Shown in pieces: positions 33,101 to 43,100 of a stretch of DNA of 64,000 nt (positions are counted from its first letter, which is position 1; each line of letters begins with the position of its first letter). The position numbers were made by a program, and so were the translations under genes. The stretch comes from Cliona cf. orientalis (lineage: Eukaryota > Porifera > Demospongiae > Clionaida > Clionaidae): the NCBI GenBank assembly GCA_963930775.1, contig OZ005703.1:992001-1056000 (forward strand). Direction: 5' to 3'. A model generated the notes under the pieces. That model was not told where the DNA came from and did not search any database. It was given only the letters and a program-made list of their open reading frames with translations.

Positions 33101-36100
33101 CTCTTGTTTATATGCCATCAAATGGAAGCATTTGAGGTATTAAACTGCCCTGAACAAATTCCAAAAATTTGTTACCGTTGACAGTTCCAGTAACTAAGTC
33201 ACATGCAAGTAGCCCATCACAAGAAATCGCTGCAATATAGCAGATATTCTATTGCCTCGAGCTAGCAAACGGTGATACACTGGAGCTTCTCCACGGATCG
33301 GCCACTAAAGTATATCCATAATTGTGGCGATAGATGAATGGCAAGAGTCTTTGCTATTAAATTTTTATAAGTGTTTTAGAGCATTTCTTCCCATATCCAT
33401 AGTGTATTTTTGACCACCAGTGGGCGTATGCATACGTGTGATAATATTATAGTGCGATTCACACCTTTTAATGAGATAAACGTTCACGCCTTAAGTCGTC
33501 TATATATAGTCCCATCCGACCTCATCCGAAGTCGAGATAGTCCGAGCTGTCAACTATAGTTAAGTCAAGAAGATCGAGTCCGGATCCTGCAAGGCTACGT
33601 ACGTCAAAGTGCCGAGAGTTCAAGCGTGTCATTCAACAATGAGTACTCCAAGAGGTAGGAAAGTAAGGAAAAGGAAAGTAGCTTTGGAGATCAACGAAAT
33701 CATTCGAAGTACGCCAAAGAGAGCGCGAGTGCATGGACTGCAGTGCTAAACGCATACTGGAAACAGTGGAAACGTCAGCTTCAACTCCGTGTACTACAGT
33801 CGAGGATACCCAGTCAGAGACTTGCTTTGACGTATCTGTAAGTTTAATGATTTACACTAATATTGTGCTGTATGTGCCTCTTATCACTTCTGTTTAACTA
33901 GACTTTTCTTGGTGTACGCGGTAGCATTCTTTTGGAGCAACTCCTACGGATTATTCCTGAGAACTTTCGCAACTATCGGCATCAGTACATCGCGAACATT
34001 CTCAACTCTGCCTTGAAGACGTCACTGACTCTTGCAGATGTTAAGCAGCTTGTGACTGGAAGCAGAGGCAGCCCACAAATGCAAGACGTTCTGGGATCTC
34101 TACCTTTGGATCTCCTTTGGGATGCTACATTCAAGCATGGACAACCACTCACCTGCTTTCTTTCTCCTCCTTTGGATTCATGCTTACTGTGCACTGGCAC
34201 TCTCACTACCCATAACCAGCCAACTGTGTGCATCTGCTATACACCGAATGGGCCTATTCCAGCAGCTAAGATAACCTTACGTTGTCAACACTGCAGCATC
34301 AATTATAGGTATATGGATCGTTAAAGCAATAAGACTCATGTGATGCATGGTTGTGGCCGTACAAGTATAGCTATGCCGATAATTTAACCTGCATGATTGT
34401 ACTGTAACAATTCTTATACAGATATGACCAGTACGGATGTGAGGCAACGGGTGGTTACAGGTACTACAGAGATCACCAACGTCCATTCATAAAGGCCAGC
34501 CAATGTTGTTATGTGCACCACCAATGCTATGACAATTGGTGTGCACTAGGGTAAGTTCATGTTGTAAACAAGTGGCAAGATTATTGCTATTACTGCTGTT
34601 GTTTATTATACTACTAGTCACCATGCTTGGGTAAGCTTTGAGGCGACTGCAGAGGTTTACAATGAAGTGTGTAGAGATGGATGTATTAACAATGTCACCA
34701 AGCTGAAGCATTTCTTGAGATTGCATCCTGTGATTACAAAGAATACTGACCACGGTATGAACAAACCTATTTTTTATGTATATAGATAGCTCATAATGGA
34801 TTTTAACTCAATTGCAGATGATGATACGAGGGGGCTCTTCCTTCTTAGTAGGAAGACAGTTGCAGAGGCATTTTGGAACAGAGAGATGGAGGATGAATTG
34901 AGAAAAAGAGAGTGGGTTGACAGGCTGTTTGCACATGCACAGAGTCGTGAAGAATTAATGATGATGATTGACAAGGAGAGAGCATCAACCGTGTATCCAC
35001 ATGAGCAATGCTCGGATGAATGCAAGAAGCGTGGTATATTCCATTTAATTGTACCAAGAGTGTACACGCCATGCAAAACAATCATGCATGCATATTACAT
35101 GCTTTAGACATGACATGCATGTATAAAACAAGTTTGTATGTGCATGCACCTTTTGTGCCTATTCAGGTTGTGGCAGCCTGTACTCAATCGATGGAAACTG
35201 GAAGATTTGCTATCCACACTGTATGTGGAAGGTTCCATCGGAAGTGTCGGGGTTTAAGGGCCAATTGAAGTACGTGGACTCCTGCTCTAACGAACCAGTA
35301 CCAGCCAAGGCCTTTTGCCACCAACACTGTGTTGAGGCAGAACAACAGGGGATACCCACAAGCCTGCAAGAGTATAAACCTTCTACAACAGGTTTGAAAC
35401 ATACACTCTACAGCTAGAACTTAAGAGCCACAGCTATACAAAATTATTATGGTATACAGTGAAAAAGACAACGACTTTGTCTTCATCCTCAGCAGATACT
35501 GCAGCCAAGTGCCAAGGTTAGTGGGCAAATAGCTTAATTTTACCAATCTAAAATGCTTGGCACAATTAATAATGACAGGAACGGATAAGTTATTGTCCAA
35601 ACATGGAGCTATAGCTACCACAATTGATAACACTCAGGAGGATGAGGAAGGGATGACCACATGCAATAAGGACACTGGCGGCAAAAGGAGGATTCAGAAG
35701 TGGACAAGGGGTGTTTGGTTTTGTGTGAGTGGAGGAGGACACATCCAAATGTGGCAGCCATTGTATCAGTATGTTTAACAAAGTACAGAATTATAGTACA
35801 GAAATTACTGCATTTGATTATATGCACTGTGACAGATCTGAAGGCCCAGCACAAGTCTTTTTGCTTGTGCTTACATGGCTTATAGCAGCATTTGGAAGAA
35901 AGAGGAGGGAGGACTGGAAGAGGATAACAGTGTCGTATGACAATATGTGCCATCTGAACAATCTGAAAGTAGCAAGATGCCCTTTACCTCTGCCAGGCGA
36001 TCTAGCCCATATATGGCTGGAAGTCAACAAGATTATCGACGACCTGCATATCAAGAATCACAAAGACCCCCGCTGTGAGCAGTACAGAGCACCTGAAGAA

Positions 36101-38188
36101 ATAGGCAATACAATGGCATGTGAACAAACGTTTGCTTGGTTGAGCCGGTACAAGAAAATTTTATCAGCCATGCCAAAAACACATCATCATTTTTATCTAC
36201 ATCGCATGGTGGTAAGGAGGAACAGATACATTTCTCAGTGTTATGCAGAAGGAAGACGACCAGTACAACCAAAAGTGCGGCATACAAAGGAAAGCTAACT
36301 CTGTCATCAACACAACTTGAGACTCACTATTGCATATAATATATATACACATACGTCACATTGACTTATAGTTCTCATATTATACACAATACATCTAAGT
36401 GTCTTATAACTGCATATATATCCTGATTCACCCTTGTATCCTAGGTAACAGGGGTGTTATAACTAAAATATTGACCTCCCCCAGGCAATTATAATCCCCT
36501 GTGAACACCATAGTGCACTGCACTAAAAATATGCCAGCCAACGACTTCTACCAGATAAATGCAACCACTAAGAAACTGACCAATCAGGATATATATCAGA
36601 TGTCGCATGGTAGGCACATGTATTATGGATTATAAAGCCCCTCCCCCTCGGGCTGCGCCCTCGGGGTCATGGGCTTTATAATCCATAATACACTCCCTAC
36701 CATGCAATATCTATTACATACACACACTACATCATAATAATATTATCATAGTGTCTTATAATTTTATTGTACACACACTACATCTTTATAATTTTATTGT
36801 ACACACACTACATCACATCACAGTTAGCTATTCCAAGCCACTGACTGATCCATTGAGCTAGGCAGTCACTACAGTGAGTTTGTTTAGAAGACTCAATCTA
36901 TTTCACTGAGTCCACTTTGCCGAAGGGAGGGGAGGGAAGACGGCCGGTGCAGCCAAAAGTACGACATGCAAACAGTAATTGACTCATTACCATGGCAATA
37001 ACTCCTCATATCCTTTGTTTGCAATGCTTCTATAACCAAAAATAACCATAATAACCAACCATAACCATAATAGCCACCCAACTATATATAACCATAATAA
37101 CCAATGGAAGGCTTTTAGCTACATTAACAGAAAATGCCTATAACCAAATAACCATGCATAACCGGTTATAGTTCAAAATAAATACACTTATTACCCCTAT
37201 ATCAAGCCACAAGTGATCACTTTACATGCATTGACTGGGGGGTGAAGCTGGTTTATTTTGTGTTAACTTTCTACTTGTGGCATTTACCATTCATTGTGTT
37301 TCTATGTACATGTATATACATGTACATTAGGGTATGGGTAAATGTTGTATGTGTGTGTATGCTACTATAAGGTACATAATACGACATCAGTGTGTATTAA
37401 AATTGGCTACAATGATATGATCAGACAATACATCTTAAGCAAAAAATTGTCTTAAGCTTACCGCAATCAAGTTCATCATGGCCATTTAAACAGTCGTAGT
37501 AGCCATCACACACGTTGGACATCAAGATACAGTTCCCATCGCCACACTCCCATTTCCCATACGTTGCACTGAGTTGGCTAGAGGTACATGGGAGAACCAA
37601 TCCATTAATACCGCCAGCTACATAGTCACAATTAATAAAAAATATTATTATTATTATGCACAGTATCATGATTAATATTATAGATATAATATTATATTGC
37701 ATACCGTAATGTCATAGCCATCTCCAACTACTATTATCTAAGCAATATATTATAGCTTCTCTTTGTATAAATAATTATTGTTCTTAACTCTACACATATA
37801 CAACTGCACTATAGACTGTGCAAGGTCCGGCCTTTCGCACTGAAGTTGAGTTCCACTGTCATACATGACCTCTATTATACTCCCAACTGAATCTCTACAC
37901 AACCATGAATACCCCATAATATTATTATACATACATAGCAAGTTTTAATTTGTATAGGACATTAATTTTTGACTAGAATTATATTATTTTAGCATAATTT
38001 CAGTCACCTAGATATTTCAAGATATACACAAGCCCCGGCCCTACATTAATCTTGTACTTACGGTGAAAAAGAGCTCATCTAGATAATGCAGACCATGCAA
38101 CTTGGAACAAATACAATGTCCACTTACCTTGAGCACCAATCGCACCAGGTCCTAGTAGTCCGACTAAAATCAAACAAATAATATACAT
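27162..38188 (-). CDS. Two-LDLa single-pass membrane protein, copy 2, with a 9.4-kb transposon in an intron
   Basis: Exons 38128-38188 (signal peptide MYIICLILVGLLGPGAIGAQ), 37462-37617 (first LDLa, CDGYYDCLNGHDELDC) and 27162-27799 (second LDLa, CDGIRDCEDGIDEPDSC; transmembrane segment; tail) sum to 855 bases, 284 residues, and keep phase. The KDZ transposon lies wholly within the second intron. The C-terminus differs from copies 1 and 4: after QEDSALIIG the frame runs into a 105-bp palindromic element (27219-27323). That adds IYRIAGNIGRELNLAVWRS and about 30 more residues before a new stop. Apart from the insertions it looks functional. Its transcript would have to splice out about 9.7 kb. 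Confidence 0.78.
27219..27323. mobile_element. 105-bp palindromic MITE forming coding sequence of LDLa copy 2
   Basis: Near-perfect inverted arms (TACCGTATAGCCGGAAATAT at the left, its complement at the right) with a small loop. Absent at the corresponding place in copies 1 and 4. In the minus direction its frame is open and fuses to the cytoplasmic tail. Confidence 0.85.
27970..28780. repeat. Left subterminal tandem array of the KDZ element
   Basis: About 800 bases of an imperfect ~10-base unit (consensus TGGTTATAGA) organised in higher-order blocks that alternate 'ctgttatagg' and 'tggtcgtaga'. Probably binding sites for the transposase or companion protein, by analogy with other elements with subterminal repeats. 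Confidence 0.9.
28997..32215 (-). CDS. Transposon-encoded P-loop ATPase with C-terminal PHD finger
   Basis: Eleven exons: 32022-32215, 31605-31889, 31306-31538, 31114-31236, 30891-31041, 30461-30734, 30181-30345, 29824-30124, 29720-29767, 29309-29662 and 28997-29217. They sum to 2349 bases, 782 residues, all phases agreeing. A Walker A motif SNSGTGKSFS spans the exon 3/4 junction (about residue 234), and a Walker B-like DVVIFDEVQEFF is near residue 430. So it is a P-loop NTPase, perhaps helicase-like. Residues about 592-709 are a highly charged, probably helical stretch of RQRREEEQEE repeats. The end is a PHD-type zinc finger (C..C pairs, then WIQCDSCQQWFHCSCAGF and WNCPDC), a fold that usually reads histone tails. 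Divergent from the transposase gene and inside the same target duplication. I do not recognise a named family. Confidence 0.8.
32216..33732. promoter_or_regulatory. Central divergent promoter region of the KDZ element, built of inverted repeats
   Basis: A ~30-base block (core GATGAGGTCGGGTGGATC) occurs twice in plus orientation (about 32462-32485 and 32576-32600) and twice inverted (about 32502-32525 and 33507-33530). The 5' leaders of both genes are also related inverted copies: 'gacgtagccttgcaggatc' near 32278 reappears complemented near 33575-33600. A GC-rich stretch (32615-32680) lies between. The two genes therefore appear to share duplicated, mirror-image control sequences. A damaged Tc1-like element is inserted in the middle. 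Confidence 0.65.
32838..33430 (-). pseudogene. Tc1/IS630-type DDE transposase remnant
   Basis: Read on the minus strand: VYHRLLARGNRISAI, GTVNGNKFLEFVQG, SIAILDNCSVHHIPEV (second catalytic Asp), VLVIFLPPYSPDYMPIE (catalytic Glu) and, after a frame change, DEILQAISDP. This is the C-terminal half of a DDE superfamily transposase of the Tc1-mariner/IS630 group, with at least two frame changes. It is nested in the centre of the KDZ element and no inverted ends could be placed. Confidence 0.75.
33733..36298 (+). CDS. KDZ-superfamily (Kyakuja-Dileera-Zisupton-like) transposase
   Basis: Nine exons: 33733-33837, 33902-34308, 34422-34550, 34618-34754, 34818-35033, 35167-35391, 35460-35516, 35579-35768 and 35836-36298. 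They sum to 1929 bases, 642 residues, phases consistent. I chose ATG 33733 (MDCSAKR) because it is in frame with exon 2. An upstream ATG at 33639 opens a Lys/Arg-rich frame (RKVRKRKVALEINEIIR) that is one base out of phase and would need a frameshift or a small intron. The middle has Cys/His clusters (CLLCTGTL, LRCQHCSINYRY, CSDECKKRGCG, CYPHCMW, FCHQHCVEAEQ), like the CxC modules found with KDZ transposases. The C-terminus has the family hallmarks WFCVSGGGHIQMWQPLYQ, VSYDNMCHLNNLKVAR, DDLHIKNHKDPRC and CEQTFAWLSRYKKILSAM. Confidence 0.85.
36606..36712. mobile_element. Palindromic MITE in the 3' flank of the KDZ transposase
   Basis: Inverted arms 'gcatggtag...tattatggattataaagcccc' and the matching complement around a short GC-rich loop. 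No coding sequence. Confidence 0.7.
37010..37170. repeat. Right subterminal repeats of the KDZ element
   Basis: Irregular 'taaccataataacca' units. They are the complement of the left array's 'ggttat' core, so the two arrays point inward toward each other. Much shorter than the left array. Confidence 0.75.
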
Positions 38189-38340
38189 CTTTGCCAGTAT
38201 AGCTAGTACCATTCAAATCAATAAAGTTGTAGATTATAATTGCACTTTACTACGAAAGTGAATATGCAACTACTGCATGGGGTCCTTTTATGGATGTTAC
38301 TAAGAAAAACGTAATGTGGTACGGTATAATATGAGTGGGC

Positions 38341-38458
38341 GATCCGATATCCAGGGTGTACTGCGACCCCCATTGCGCATGCGCAATCGATCACAAACAC
38401 GAGATGGCGGCAACCAACTATTCCCAGTGCTCCGAGTACACTCCTCCCGCTCCTGAGG
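38341..38458 (+). pseudogene. Orphan copy of CHERP promoter and first exon
   Basis: Contains the GCGCATGCGC palindrome (38375-38384) and an intact ATG (38404) for MAATNYSQCSEYTPPAPE with a good GTAAGC donor at 38459. It is nearly identical to CHERP exon 1 (43101-43155). No CHERP exon 2 follows before the next LDLa copy. It could still fire as a promoter and even splice to the real exon 2, about 4.9 kb away. Confidence 0.85.
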
Positions 38459-38885
38459 GTAAGCTTCTCTCCTTTTCTAAATATCAAGTAGTCAGTATGT
38501 CACTTACGGTCTCTATAAGCTTTCAAGCCAATCGAGAGCAATTTGTTCCTTATTTCCAATTATCGCCCATCATCCCTTCCGCGGCGTGCTGGTGATGGCA
38601 GAAAAGGGAGGGGTCTGGGTTCGAGACTATGGTTGTTTCTGAACCCGGCCCGAGCGATCTTTACCGTAAATTAAAAAAAAAAAAAAAACGATCTTTACCA
38701 AAATTTAATTGCATTCCAAAAGCCGGTACGCTAGCTGCAAATCCCTGGCCCACTATCCTGCCTCGCGCTAACTTGATGCGCTCGGCAATTACCGGGTATT
38801 TTTTTATGGCCATATTGGGCCTGATCAACTCTGCTAATTAATTGCGTGCATGCTGCACCAATGAGGTTTATTAATACTTTGATGT

Positions 38886-39231
38886 ACAGTGGCGTGTCCA
38901 GGATTTGAAGGAGAGAGGTGCTAAGCCAATCGCGCGCGAAGCGCGCGCGCAAAATTTTAAGCCACGCCCCCAAAACGTTGACCACGCCCCTCGCTAACGC
39001 GTTCTTGAAGATGGCTAGCTGACAAAGAAGGCTGTTTTGGCCAAGTAGCGACGAGAAGGAGTTGTTTAGAGAGCGAATTGTAGAGGCCAGTAAGTTTACT
39101 GTTGGTTCTGGCTACCAATTCTCGATTATCAGCATAAATAGTTGCCACTGAGCTACTGATCTGGCTGTTGTGCCAGAGCTGAGGGGGGTGCTCGAGCACC
39201 CTGAGCCCCCCCTTGGACACGCCACTGATGT
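38886..39231. mobile_element. hAT-like non-autonomous element
   Basis: Inverted ends CAGTGGCGTGTCCA at the left and its complement TGGACACGCCACTG at the right. The ends match the CAG-type start usual for hAT elements. Flanks share ATGTA on both sides. GC-rich hairpin (gcgcgcgaagcgcgcgc) near the left end. No transposase. Confidence 0.8.
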
Positions 39232-39626
39232 AATATCTCTGCAGACATGGCTGTAGCTACTCACACAGTTTCTATTTTCCTAAATGATTTCCTGCATGTT
39301 CAGTTGTATACGTATTATCTATTGACAGCAGTTCTATGGCTAAAGCTATAATATTTATATAATTATTATGGCACTCCAAGTTATGACACGTTTTGGATGA
39401 TCAGTACTGACTGTGTGTTAGGAGACTCCTTCGCTCCATACTATCACCAGCAGCCTCCTCATCTGTGATAAAAAACAGTGGCAAAGCACCATAATGATTG
39501 TTTGCCCAATTTCCAAATTTTATACGAAATTATGATGTTTATTGTGCCCATGAGCTAAAAATAAGTGGCTGTAATAATAGAAAGATGGCTACTTTAAAGA
39601 ACTTTGCCATGGAGCTTGGGCTTGAA

Positions 39627-40177
39627 CTAATAAAGAGGTGGAGGTGGTAAATGGGGCAGTGCTTGTTGCAAACGCACATGTGGAGTCATCGTAACAGCCA
39701 CGAGGGTGAGAAGAGAAAAGAATAGGACAATGATGCCAATTATTCCTCCAAATATTGGTCCGTAAGTGCTCTTTGGATTTAAAGAACCAGTGATATCACC
39801 ATAAATCCTCTTAAACTCTTGGAGGAAGTTACTGAGTGAGGATAAGGTTGACTGAATACACGAGTCTGGTTCATCTATTCCGTCTTCGCAGTCCCTGATT
39901 CCATCACAATAGGATCTTTTGGCCACACATGTTACCGTATGAGCCTCCATGACAACTGAAGCTTTCACCTCTGCAAATGGCTAAAAAAATGTGTATTTAA
40001 AATGCCTACAAAATTTTCTCCTAAGCTTACCACAATGAAATTCATCACGGCCATTTAAACAGTCGTAGTAGCCATCACACACGCTGGACAACAAGATACA
40101 ATTCCCATCTCCACACTCCCATTTCCCATACGTTGCAAGTTTGCTAGAGGTACATGGGAGAACCACTCCATTGGCAG
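39627..40177 (-). pseudogene. Two-LDLa membrane protein, copy 3, broken
   Basis: Exon 2 (40031-40177, LDLa with CDGYYDCLNGRDEFHC) and exon 3 (39627-39968) are present with the second LDLa and the transmembrane segment. A 2-base deletion just before the VAKRSYC codons shifts the frame at the second LDLa. Extra bases after the VTMT codons shift it again, and the cytoplasmic tail is missing. I found no signal-peptide exon. It sits immediately 3' of copy 4 in the same orientation. Confidence 0.82.
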
Positions 40178-40936
40178 CTAGTCATAATTTATAAAAACCT
40201 CATAATACAGCATTATGAACAGGATCATAATAATTATCCCCTTAATAATTATTATGATAGATTTTATGAAGCTTATTTTGTGTTAAAATAATGATACTCA
40301 ATGTGATCATGACCTACAAACAACAATGTAACCTCCTAACTTCAATATGAAAAATTGTGCAAATATATTTGGATGCAATGTGAATTTCAAATATTATGAA
40401 TGTAACCTGCAAACGTGGAGCTTTGAATGCAGCATTTTGGGCAGTCTCTGCTACAGTTTGTATGAAATATCACCGTGATTAAAGTTTGCATGAAAGTTCA
40501 CAATGTCATAAGAGTTTGCATCATATCGGGCCTGATCAACCTTGCTAATTGCGTGCATGCTGCACCAATATGAGGTTTATTAATAGTCAGCTACAATACT
40601 GTATTATTAACGCAGACACAGAAACTATAATATTTCCTAGCCTATTATAAAATGATTTCCTACTTGTTCAGGTGTAGGTATTACAATATTGACAGCAGTT
40701 CTATGGCTAAAGCTACATGGCACTCCATTTATGATGTTCTTTCAGTACTGACTGTGTGTTATGAGCTCGAGACTAGTACTCTTATAATGCTCCATGATAT
40801 CATCAGTAGTCTCCTCATCTGTGATAAAAAGCAGTGGCAAAGTACTATAATATACCCAATTCTATACTGAAAATTAAGATGTTAATACTGTCAATAGAGG
40901 TCACCCATGGGCTGAAATCAGTGGCCGTAATAATTG
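40178..40936. other. Spacer between LDLa copies 3 and 4
   Basis: AT-rich. Around 40525-40570 it contains a copy of the ACOT8 3' flank (gatcaacc...gctaattgcg...catgctgcacc), also found near 22340, 25960 and 38815. This shows that the duplicated unit once included an ACOT8 gene. No coding signal. Confidence 0.6.
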
Positions 40937-42926
40937 TTAGAAAGGTAAGAACTCTATACCACTTTCATGGATCGAGCTCAAGCTTGAACTAATAAGGAGG
41001 TGGAGGTGGCAACGATCATTATAGTCTATACACATGCAATCATGTTTGACTGTACCTATATTGAGAGCGCTGTCCTCTTGTGGTTCATGGTTAAGGTGAA
41101 CAGTGGCTTCATCACTTCTTGGCAACTCAGTAGCTACCATCACGCCGACAGGTGGCTGCCCTCTCCTCTGTCGCCACTTGTAAATGGGGCAGTGCTTGTT
41201 ACAAACACACAGAGTCATCGTAACAGCCACGAGGATGAGAAGAGAAAAGAAAAGAACAATGATGCCAATTATTCCTCCAAATATTGGTCCATAAGTGCTA
41301 TTCGGATTTAAGGAACCAGTGATATCACCATAAAACTTCTTAAAATCTTGGAGGAAGTTACTGAGTGAGGATAAGGTTGACTGAAAACATGAGTCTGGTT
41401 CATCTATTCCGTCTTCACAGTCCCTGATTCCATCACAGTAGGATCTTTTGGCCACGCATATATTGACATATGGGCCTCCACGACAGCTGAAGCTTTCACC
41501 TCTGCAAATGACTGAAAAAGATTTGAACTGAATTCAAAGCTGGCAAATTGTGATACATGGCATATTCACAATGTCATGACATTTTGTAGTTCAGCATAAG
41601 CCCTTGATATTGACCAAGCACGATAATATTATTATTATAATGGGTGTGTAAGAGTGTATGTATGTGCATGCTCAATAGCCTCGTCCCCAGGCGCCCCGAT
41701 CTTTTCAACTGCACGCGAGAAAAGCACGTGATAAGTTTTACCAGGCTCCCCCTCTTTTCTCGCGTGCAGTTGAAAAGATCGGGGCGCCTGGGGGACGAGG
41801 CTACATGCTCAATATAATAGTGGCATATAGTGCTGCAAAAAGCACTTATTAAGCTTACCACAATGAAGTTCATCACGGCCATTTAAACAGTCATAGTAGC
41901 CATCACACACATTGGATAACAAGATACAGTTCCCATCTCCACATTCCCATTTCCCATACGTTGCAAGTTGGCTAGAGATACACGGGAGAACCACTCCATT
42001 GGCAGCTAGTCATAATTCATAATAATTATGCAATAAACAATTATACTGCAGACATTTTAAAGTGAGGAGGGTTGCAAATTGTAGCCGTATATACACCAAT
42101 TGATTAATGCAAAATAATTATAGTGTACTGTACGTGTGCATCATATCATTGTATTAAGGCAGTTGTGTATTTCTGATAAAGTTTATGAAAACCTCTCCAG
42201 CACAGTAGCTCGATAACCTCCAGCAGAGGAGCTAGCTATAATAAACATGAAAATATCATGGTAGCTATAGTCAACATGCATGTTTGTTAAACTTGACTGG
42301 TGCCAAGTACCTGCAGTAAAACATTAGCAGTGGGCACTATGCTGCATTGCATAATTTTTCCGGCGGCTGTGTAGGTTGGGAGAATTCATAAAGGTTATGC
42401 ATGCCTGCAGCACAACAGTAAAATTCAGCTTCAGTGCGAAAGGCCAGACCTTGCACAGTCTATATATAGTGCAGGGCTAAGGATCGTGTACAAAATAATT
42501 AATGGCATTGCTTTGTTGCAGGCTAACATACCCTATGTACACGTTCACATTCATCACCTCCTTGTCACTAAATTCTGCTACTATAAACATTTGTACTCAT
42601 GATAAGTGTATGTATTGGCCAAATAATATTATAATGCATTTAATGGCAAGTATGCATGGGATGAGCAACGTGAGCCTACGCCTTTATAATAAAAAAGTAA
42701 TTATTCCCTGTTTCTCACCTATTGTTCTATTCTCATTTAAAAATTTGCCTACTCAGATTAGCCCCTGCTTGTATAACATTAATCTTGTACTCATAGTGAA
42801 GAAGAGCCACCCTAGGTATCATGCACTTTTAGCTTGTATAAACAAATGCAACATCCACTTACCTTGACTCGTGACACCAATCACAAGTACACCTAGTAGT
42901 CCCGCTAAAATCAAACAAGGATACAT
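40937..42926 (-). CDS. Two-LDLa single-pass membrane protein, copy 4
   Basis: Exons 42863-42926, 41859-42005 and 40937-41499 sum to 774 bases, 257 residues. Signal peptide MYPCLILAGLLGVLVIGVTS; LDLa 1 (WECGDGNC...CDGYYDCLNGRDELHC); LDLa 2 (CDGIRDCEDGIDEPDSC). The transmembrane segment IFGGIIGIIVLFFSLLILVA is followed by CVCNKHCPIYKWRQRRGQPP and an acidic tail. The canonical acidic calcium ligands are present in both modules, unlike copy 1. It lies back to back with CHERP, 174 bases apart ATG to ATG, which is probably the ancestral arrangement. Confidence 0.87.
41676..41803. mobile_element. 128-bp MULE-like MITE in an LDLa copy 4 intron
   Basis: Almost perfect palindrome beginning TAGCCTCGTCCCCAGGCG and ending with the complement (one extra G in the right arm). 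Flanked by a 9-bp direct repeat CATGCTCAA (41667-41675 and 41804-41812). Nine-bp duplications are typical of Mutator-like elements. Confidence 0.85.
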
Positions 42927-43100
42927 CTTGCCAGTGTATAAATATAGCACCACTCAAATCAATAAAGTTGTAATATAAATGCACTTTACTATCCGCCAAA
43001 AGTGAACGTGCATGGGGTCCTTTTATAGCGATGCAAAGTGCGAGAAAGAGTATAATTGTGATCCCAATTGCGCATGCGCAATCGATCACAAACACACGAG
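42927..43100. promoter_or_regulatory. Bidirectional promoter, LDLa copy 4 / CHERP
   Basis: The 174 bases between the two ATGs contain GCGCATGCGC (43070-43079), a perfect palindrome matching the core of the NRF1 binding site, 22 bases before the CHERP ATG. The same block is kept in the two duplicated copies (24981 and 38375). NRF1 control is an inference from the motif. Confidence 0.65.

Larger units (their letters stand above)
27848..37215. mobile_element. Complete 9.37-kb KDZ-type DNA transposon
   Basis: Flanked by an exact 8-bp direct repeat ATCACTTT (27840-27847 and 37216-37223) inside an intron that is uninterrupted in the sister gene copies. The two ends are related inverted sequences sharing ATATAGGGGTAA and AAGTG (left 27862-27880 region; right about 37180-37202). 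Inside are a long left subterminal array, a gene on the minus strand (P-loop ATPase with PHD finger), a gene on the plus strand (KDZ transposase), a shared centre built of inverted repeats, and a shorter right subterminal array. An 8-bp duplication and subterminal repeats fit what I know of Zisupton/KDZ elements. Both genes read as intact, so the insertion may be young. Confidence 0.85.

Noticed and set aside
33639..33732. Upstream ATG with Lys/Arg-rich frame as the KDZ transposase start
   Set aside because: It is one base out of phase with exon 2 and ends at a TAA. The in-frame ATG at 33733 is simpler, though an undetected small intron cannot be excluded.
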